This document shows, piece by piece, positions 58,039-64,000 of a DNA stretch of 64,000 bases. The position numbers and the translations under genes were made by a program. The DNA is from Acanthopleura granulata (lineage: Eukaryota > Mollusca > Polyplacophora > Chitonida > Chitonidae): the NCBI GenBank assembly GCA_016165875.1, contig JABBOT010000001.1:33969011-34033010 (forward strand), read 5' to 3'. Below the pieces are notes generated by a model that worked only from the letters and a program-made list of their open reading frames with translations, was not told the origin of the DNA and searched no databases. How positions within the stretch are numbered: the stretch's first letter is position 1; every line of letters starts with the position of its first letter.

Positions 58039-60519
58039 CTAAAACATTAGAAAGGCACACAGAAGTTATATCGTTTCCTTGGAAGAAAATTATAAGTCTT
58101 ATACATGGTAAATACTTACATACTTATAAAAACTGAGCAAAGTAAATAAACAAGCATAAATAGTTATTCTGACATGAAGAAAACATTCTATCTGTTCTCA
58201 GAGGAAGTCATTTGGTTGACTTACTCGATGTCCTCGGGTACTGAGAAAATCCTGAGCAGTCTGTGCAGGTTATTCAGAATTTTGAAATGCCGGCTATAAC
58301 GAGAGTTGTGTTACATGGTTCTTACCGATAGACCATTGTGATTGACATAACAACTTTGTGTCGCTATCAATATCGCCGTGATGAAAACAATGCCCCCACC
58401 CCGCCCCAGTTATAACAGGGATGTAATCTCGAAATAGGTAGCATGTATATGTAGATGCTTAGAATGCATAGGACCAGCGAAAAGAAGGTTTGGTGCGTCA
58501 TCCATTTTATGGCTGGAATCGAGGTGGACAAAGAGTTTTCTACGCCGAAGCTCAAAGATCAGCGCCTGTCGTATGATATTTTCCGTATCTAAGTCAACTG
58601 GACATGTCTCAAAGGACAAGCAACGGACAAAGGCCCTGTTCTAATGCTGTGTGCTATCTGGACAGGCAAGAGTGGAATCACAATAAACATTAAATACACC
58701 TATAGCGCATGTTGCGTGTGACCCATCTTTACTCGCGGTAAACATTGTATTGGCGAATTCCAGAGCTTTTCCCGTGCAGGTGTTCCCATAAATGCGCTTC
58801 ACCTTTCGGATAGCATCCTGTACATCCGCCAAATTGTGGTAGTCATCAAAATCAAAGATTTCTTTGGGATCATTCGAGAAAATAATGAGAGCTGCCTGGT
58901 TATGCTGTTTTCCCGGGCCAATTTTGCCGCAGATTTTGCCGATGAGCTTTGGTAGGTTGCTTCTGACGATATCAAAGTCTGTGTCATCTATGCTTCCACT
59001 GCTGTCAACGATGAAAAGAATGTCCCGATCTTGAATTTCTGTCTGTCTGCGTGTGCGGCCGTAAGATAATCCGCCGGGTCCCAGCAGTAAACTGTTCTGT
59101 ATTATCGAGGCCTTGACAGGAGTTGTCTGATAGATCCACGGATCTAAAGGGAAGGAGAGAAAAAAAGGTTTATTTAATTTATTTATTTGATTGGTGTTTT
59201 ACTCCGTACTCACGAATATTTCACTTATACGAAGTCAGTCAGCATTACAGAAAAAAAGAAGATTCCAAATGAAATTCATGTCAACTGCATCACAGATTGT
59301 GCCCTACCTTCACAGTGTGTGTTAAAGCTGTCCAACATGGGTTTATAAACTTATTTAAAACTACCTCCAGAAGGAATGTCACTCATTACGTTGAGAGCAC
59401 GGAGCTAAAGAAACTGAGATTGCAAAATCCTGTAGTACGTCTAGCGTTCTTGTGTGCTGCCTTCTCAATACATGTATAGAAACACTCATTCGATTTTCTA
59501 TCAGGCGCACAGAAAACGGTGGGGACGGGTTGGGATTGGCTGTATCTCTCAAGTGTGTTGACGTACCGCCAAGTAATTTTGCAGGTAAAAACTATGACAA
59601 AAAATACTTTAAAGAGGTCCATCACTTGTGGCTACAATTAAACAGAGAAAAATATTATCCAGTAAGGTAGTGCCCCCTACAACTGTTGCTATGGCGACAG
59701 GACTCTAAAACCGGCATTCCAGCTGATTTATTTTGAGAAAACGGTAGTCAGCCTCTGATGATATTTGGATATGTTGTAGGCCAGGCATCCAGTTATTTGA
59801 CAGTATGTGTCATTTGGGCCAACAAAAATTAAGGAATACAGTTTTAGGTGGGTGTTCTATGCCAAATTACTATATAAATAGTAACGCTATTTTTAGTGGT
59901 TTTATATCTAACACGTGTGTGCGAACATGTGATGAATTCGCGATGGCTGCGTCACGTTGCACCTCGATGCCTAAACCAGGGAGATAAGAGAGTTTTGGAG
60001 AATGCAACGGCCATGGCGTTGGATTTGGATGTTTAACATGTGGTTTCGCATTTTGAGGCTGGCTGGAGGGTAAAGTACGAAGGTAACAACACCGCGTTCG
60101 TGGTTTTCTGGTGGGTGTGGGTCTGAACTGTCTTTACATGCCCACTATATGTATCGGGAACGTAGCGCGCAAGAACTACACGATTTTGCAATGTCAACTT
60201 CTGCTAATGAGTGCAAGTGCTTCGAAGGTACTTGGATGTATGTAAAAACAAATAAGGTGAGAACTTGTCTTCAGTAACTAATTTGCTTGAATGTAGATTT
60301 ACCGTTGTCAGTTTCGGAGAGGTGGGGGCACGGGTCACCACCGTTTTTGGGCTGTCGGTAGATCTGGCGGGTGCGAGTACGAGACCTATTGATGGTAGGT
60401 CCCCAGTCTGACCACACGGACACACCACAGTCCAGCTTCAGACTGTCCAAAAAACTGGCGGCTGACCTCAATTCAGCCACCACTAGGAGGGTCGCCAGCA
60501 ATAACAACAATCGGGCCAT
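57758..60519 (-). CDS. Secreted TSP1-like/vWA domain protein, probably functional (gene F)
   Basis: Three coding exons (60,519-60,303; 59,143-58,733; 58,038-57,758) give 302 residues. The order is signal peptide (MARLLLLLATLLVVAELRSA), TSP1-like WSDW segment with NGGDPC, furin-type RTRR, then a vWA domain with DSSGS, NTCTG and LTDG, so the MIDAS set is complete. All exons are open. The donor after ASK, used in gene A, reads AT instead of GT; a GTAAAG six bases upstream keeps the frame (details in findings). The C-terminus (EPKCVPLVLK) differs from gene A and lacks the second Cys. Confidence 0.87.
58733..59143 (-). CDS. Gene F exon 3: furin-type site and first half of vWA
   Basis: The acceptor is ccctttag. 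The exon encodes GRTRRQTEIQDRDILFIVDS, continues through FDFDDYHNLADVQDAI and ends in TCTGKALEFANTMFTA. The 3' boundary is chosen at GTAAAG; the canonical position six bases downstream has lost GT. Confidence 0.8.
59175..59250 (-). mobile_element. SINE 3'-tail fragment in gene F intron
   Basis: The minus strand reads CGTGAGTACGGAGTAAAACA into (AAATA)n. It lies in the intron between the TSP1-like exon and the first vWA exon, at a different place from the gene A SINE. Confidence 0.8.
59580..59860 (-). repeat. Inverted dispersed repeat, right copy
   Basis: Reverse-complement partner of 52.87-53.04 kb (TATTTGGATATGTTGTAGGC, CAGTTATTTGACA, GGCCAACAAAAATTA, GCAGGTAAAAACTATGACAA). It lies inside the gene F intron and has extra sequence between the two matching blocks. 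Confidence 0.75.
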
Positions 60520-60550
60520 AACAGCGTATCGGTTTTATATATGTCACTAC
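60303..60550 (-). CDS. Gene F exon 2: 5' UTR, signal peptide, TSP1-like segment
   Basis: The acceptor tttccatttcag precedes position 60,550 and the ATG is at 60,519. The 217 coding nt are the same length as in gene A. The donor is GTAAAT. CGVSVWSDWGPTINRSRTRT shows the WxxW and basic segment. Confidence 0.88.
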
Positions 60551-60663
60551 CTGAAATGGAAAGGAAACACCTGTTTGTGTAAAGGTATTAATTACCTATC
60601 TTATGACACTAATCAGTAATCAGCTAACACTGACGTTAATGACTTCATTTAGAGTTTTTGATG

Positions 60664-60882
60664 GTTCACTCACTACAGTGGTCCTGGGCCTGTGAGGTCA
60701 AGAGTTTGATTCTAGCATACGATGGTTGGGCTGGAGTTTTAGGTCAGGGTCTACAGTATCAGTGGCCGGGAAAACGCGGCGGTTTCCTCCACGGATAAAC
60801 CGTAACGCCCTCATATACATGTATACGTGAAATATTCTTGAGTAAAGCTTTTAATTCCTATCAAATGAAGAAAAAATGAACA
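60664..60882 (+). mobile_element. Second SINE-like element in gene F 5' intron
   Basis: AAGAGTTTGATTCTAGCATA, GATGGTTGGGCTGGAGTTTT and GTGAAATATTCTTGAGTAAA match the 27.13-kb element by position and sequence, with a better preserved body (GGCGGTTTCCTCCACGGATA). Confidence 0.75.
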
Positions 60883-61535
60883 AGAATTCTTGAATATATT
60901 CGTTTCGTAATTTCGTGTTTCGTGGTTTGAGCTGAATGGCAAAATATTAAATATGTCAAAATATAGTGGTGAAAACTATGGAAGAAATGGATGAAAATTT
61001 GTTAAAAATAAATTCCAGAAAACTGTCACAGTCCATAGCGTGGCAAAAGGAGACATACTTTTGTCTCGAAATTACACGACACCGCCGAAACTGTGGAAGC
61101 CACATACCCATTTCAGTTCAGTACAACGAATCCATTTGACGAAAAAGTCGGCAAGCTGTCAAAAGCGGAAAACAAGCCAAAACGGCCTGGGTTTGTCGAA
61201 AATGGACAAAGCACTCCGAGACTAGAGACTGATCTGTAAGTCATTATGGTGACGTCATGAGCAAATTTTAATTTAATACACGTTGAGTTAAGGAGTCAGC
61301 GTAGCTACGACACTTTCATTTCTATTAAAAATTCAAAACTTTAACATACAAATACTAGTTTTAAATCTAGTATTAAATGATATCGCCTTCGTGCTTCAGT
61401 GAATACATCAATGTTAATAAACAATCGGTTACTCAGAACATAATACATGTACACATAAGCAAAGACTAAAGCTCCACCCACTATATATGTGCTGAATTTG
61501 TTGGCTACACAACTCTCTATTGAAACATTACTTAC

Positions 61536-61560
61536 CGTTCCGGATTTTCAACGGTCGAAT
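61536..61560 (-). promoter_or_regulatory. Gene F non-coding first exon
   Basis: Leader ending CCGGAACG|GTAAGTAATG, equivalent to gene A at 28,022. The transcription start is inferred from the TATA box. Confidence 0.68.
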
Positions 61561-61582
61561 GCCAGTCTGGCGTCAGTCTCTG

Positions 61583-61590
61583 CTTATATA
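61583..61590 (-). promoter_or_regulatory. TATA box of gene F
   Basis: TATATAAG on the minus strand inside CGCTATATAAGCAGAGAC, at the same distance from the first donor as in gene A. Confidence 0.73.
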
Positions 61591-61800
61591 GCGAGTTGGT
61601 GTCTTCTGTTCCATGACCGTGTCGAGTTTAAACGAGTCATGCAACTCATCACACGCCCAGTTTTATTGACATTAAGTCATGGGGTGGATTACCCCAGGGT
61701 GCGGAGAGGGACAATCCATAAACCTGTTATTAGTTTTAAACAGATAATAAAGCAGTTTGTATGGTGGTCCAGAGTGTTGAATTTTTATACACCTCACTCC

Positions 61801-61843
61801 CCCAGTGACTGGCTTAAGCGAGCAAGAAATTCAGGAAGTACAG
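61801..61843 (+). other. Candidate mini-exon, plus strand (unit C copy)
   Basis: The acceptor ctcccccag is followed by TGACTGGCTTAAGCGAGC and GAAATTCAGGAAGTACAG, then donor GTACGT. The ATG of the other copies is lost. The alternative frame reads TGLSEQEIQEVQ. Confidence 0.35.
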
Positions 61844-62096
61844 GTACGTACGGTGTAAGAAAAGGGTGCAACATACAAGAAGAGACTGCTATCCATATTA
61901 GGCCAGGTCACTAGAATAATGTATTTAGATGTGTATGCTCAGGTTTTTACGCCATACTTTCAGTCATATGAAAGCGAGGAATCTTTAGTACATGTGTGTA
62001 TGTGGACTGTGCCTTCTTGTGATAAGGCGCGTCCATGCGCTGATCCCACTTGAACACCATGCCGAAGAGACTGTATATGACAACCCACTCAGGGGA

Positions 62097-62358
62097 CATA
62101 CGTGGATCAGTCGGTTAGCGCGGTAGCGGGGTGCAATGACCCTTAAACCTCCCACGAATGCGGTCTCTGTGAGTTCAAGTCCAGATCAGGCTGGCACCCT
62201 CTCCGGCCGTACGTGGGAATGTCAGCCAGCCAGTGGGAATGTCGTTGGTTTCCCCCGGGCTCTGCCCGGTTTCCTTCCACTATAATACTGGCCACCGTTG
62301 TGTAAGTGAAATATTTTTGAGTATGGCGTAAAACACTAATCAAATGAATAAATAAATA
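62097..62358 (+). mobile_element. tRNA-derived SINE
   Basis: A box (TGGATCAGTCGGTTAGCGCG), B box (GAGTTCAAGTCC), central domain with a short CAGCCAGCCAGTGGGAATG duplication, and tail GTGAAATATTTTTGAGTATG with AAATAAATA are present. Confidence 0.92.
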
Positions 62359-63299
62359 CTACCACCAGGGCCGCGAGAACAATTAAAACAAACGATTCGA
62401 GTCAATTGTGTGAAGGTCGTGAAGTCTACTGAAACACTAATAGCTTTACGTAATAATTAAAGTAACGATTCAAACCTGTGACAAATATTGCATGTTGATG
62501 TCTGTATTTCAGTGTAATGTAACCATCTGAACTCGCCTGATAACAGCCGTGAAGATGGTTTGATAAGTCGAAACTGATGTCGAAACTAACAATGGCATAT
62601 GTGCTGTCGTTTCTGGAACGTATGACATTTGTGCAATTCGTCCTTTATTGAAAGAAGGACGATGCTATGTACATGTACTAGTTCCACTCACTCTTTTAAT
62701 ATGTGCAGGCGTACTTATTTTATATCATCCGTATTATCAAAGAAAATGGAGTGTATGAGAGAATGCATGTATAATTACCTATACGTAAAAGCCATTTAAC
62801 ATGATAAGTGGGCATCGTTTCTTCAGGTTTGTAAAAATTTGTCACCTAATCCCCTTATCAATTTTTTTCGAATTTGTGTTGGTGATGATGTGTACGTCTG
62901 AAAGAAATTACTTGTATCTGTAGCAAGCCTAGGATTTACTGAGTGCTTGTGAAAGGATAATATCAGTGTCATGCCAGCAGTTGCCCCGTCATGGCTCCAA
63001 TATGGTTGAAGTGATCTTCATTACAGGGCAGTAGTGTTTCCATGTTTGAGTTGTCTTATCCAAGTTAACAAGCAGTTTAAAACTAAATATTAATTCTCCC
63101 TCGCGTCTCCCCATCACGTACACACCCATATACGCTCAAACATTCCTGACGCCTACGACACAAGCAACAGGTGAAACTACATCTGCACTTGTATTTAACC
63201 TTGGTAGCGACCATTCAGCAAATTTCATTGCAAATTTCCATTTGTTTTCTAAGCACTGACAACATGGTTGCAAGGACTCATTCGCTACTTTGTACGGTA

Positions 63300-63372
63300 C
63301 ATTCAATAGTAACATCCCAAGGACAGAACCTTGAGATACACCAGATTTAGTTAAAGAGGGGTAAAAGAGCAC
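63300..63372 (-). pseudogene. LINE reverse-transcriptase fragment
   Basis: The minus strand reads KSGVSQGSVLGMLLLNVPYK, matching the GVPQGSVLGPLLFL motif of non-LTR reverse transcriptases. Only this motif is convincing; the downstream frame is unrelated. Confidence 0.65.
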
Positions 63373-63399
63373 CTCCTACCCCTAACCCCCTGCATAAGG

Positions 63400-63771
63400 A
63401 CATCACGTGAGCTTTGTTCACAATTCGACATGGATAGCTAATCATGCAATGCTGAGTTGCTTTCGGCTGCCATTCATCCTCGCCGGACGAAAGCCCAGCG
63501 ATCAGTATCATTACATAAACTGCATGTTTGTTTCAGAAAGCTTTAAACTTTTCCTCCTGAAGCTTTGCTTAATTACAATAAGTTTATCGCAAGGAAACTA
63601 TAGCCTGTCTATTGTGGTTTGTAGGCCTACATGCATGTACGTGTAAAAATTTGATCACCATATATATCTTCATTTAACGGGGCCCTTACGTTCACAAAAG
63701 ATGGCGTGCTGCTTGAAATATAGCCAACATGCGTGTGCTTGCAAGAAGTCGAGCCGTCTTAATTGTTATAG
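63400..63771. repeat. Start of another duplication unit
   Basis: GGACGAAAGCCCAGCGATCA, TATTGTGGTTTGTAGG, GTAAAAATTTGATCACCATA and GTCTTAATTGTTATA occur in the same order and spacing as at 23.15-23.46 kb in unit A. A SINE interrupts the match at 63,772. Confidence 0.88.
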
Positions 63772-64000
63772 GGGTCTCCGTGGCTAAATCGGTTAACGTG
63801 CTAGCGTAGCGAAATGACCCGAAGCTTCTCACAAATGCGGTCGCTGTGAGTTCAAGTCCAGCTCATACTGGCTTCCTCTCCGGCCGTACGTGAGAAGACC
63901 CTCCAGCAACCTGCGGATGGTTTCCCCCGGGCTCTGTCCGGTTTCCTCCTGGCCTATTCTTGAGTACGGCGTAGAACACCAATCAACTAAATAAATAAAT
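63772..64000 (+). mobile_element. tRNA-derived SINE at right edge
   Basis: A full head (GGTCTCCGTGGCTAAATCGG, GAGTTCAAGTCC), a central domain and the tail CTTGAGTACGGCGTAGAACA with AAATAAATAAAT are present; part of the CACCATAATGCTGGCC segment is deleted. It may continue past 64,000. Confidence 0.92.

Larger units (their letters stand above)
57540..62960. repeat. Partial third duplication unit (unit C)
   Basis: The vWA gene at 57.8-60.5 kb, its upstream SINE (60.7 kb), promoter block (61.5-61.6 kb), mini-exon (61.8 kb) and the stretch at 62.4-62.95 kb follow the order of unit A 25.1-29.9 kb. Divergence is higher. The 3' flank at 57.54-57.72 kb instead resembles the flanks of the orphan exons at 34.45-34.6 and 47.1-47.25 kb. 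Confidence 0.8.

Overview
The window is a piece of animal nuclear DNA, AT-rich, with many introns and repeats. Protein similarity to metazoan genes, tRNA-derived SINEs of a type common in mollusc genomes, and a secreted TSP1-like/vWA gene cluster suggest a lophotrochozoan, most likely a mollusc. This is an inference; no species is assigned. There is no bacterial, phage or CRISPR content.

Region 1 (about 0-18.8 kb, minus strand) is VPS51, a subunit of the GARP and EARP tethering complexes. Twelve coding exons with matching phases can be read (477 codons). They run from a 25-nt first exon at 18,741 to an exon ending at 272; the C-terminal part lies beyond the left edge. Its introns carry SINEs and three minisatellites: 67 bp at 7.3-8.5 kb, 31 bp at 12.3 kb and 26 bp at 15.0-16.1 kb. 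Intron 1 also holds a roughly 1.1-kb imperfect inverted repeat.

Region 2 (about 18.8-22.2 kb) is intergenic. It has degenerate tandem repeats and one exon-like open frame with an acidic run.

Region 3 (about 22.2-63.8 kb) is a segmentally duplicated cluster of minus-strand genes. Each encodes a signal peptide, a short TSP1-like WxxW segment, a furin-like site and a vWA domain. Unit A (22.2-37.2 kb) and unit B (38.0-50.5 kb) are collinear apart from indels. Unit A holds an intact gene (25,162-26,994, with a 5' exon near 28,022) and an orphan third exon (34.6-34.9 kb). Unit B holds two pseudogenes. A further intact-looking gene lies at 57,758-60,519, with its 5' exon near 61,536. Sequence at 63.4-63.8 kb repeats the start of unit A, so another unit probably begins at the right edge. 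SINEs, LINE reverse-transcriptase remnants and a 20-bp minisatellite present in both orientations are shared between units and so predate the duplication.

The most notable points are the birth-and-death history of this vWA cluster, with shared SINE fossils and a shared disabling deletion; a possible divergent promoter with a duplicated 3'-side mini-exon; a shifted splice donor in the 58-kb gene; and an 8-unit higher-order period in the 67-bp array.
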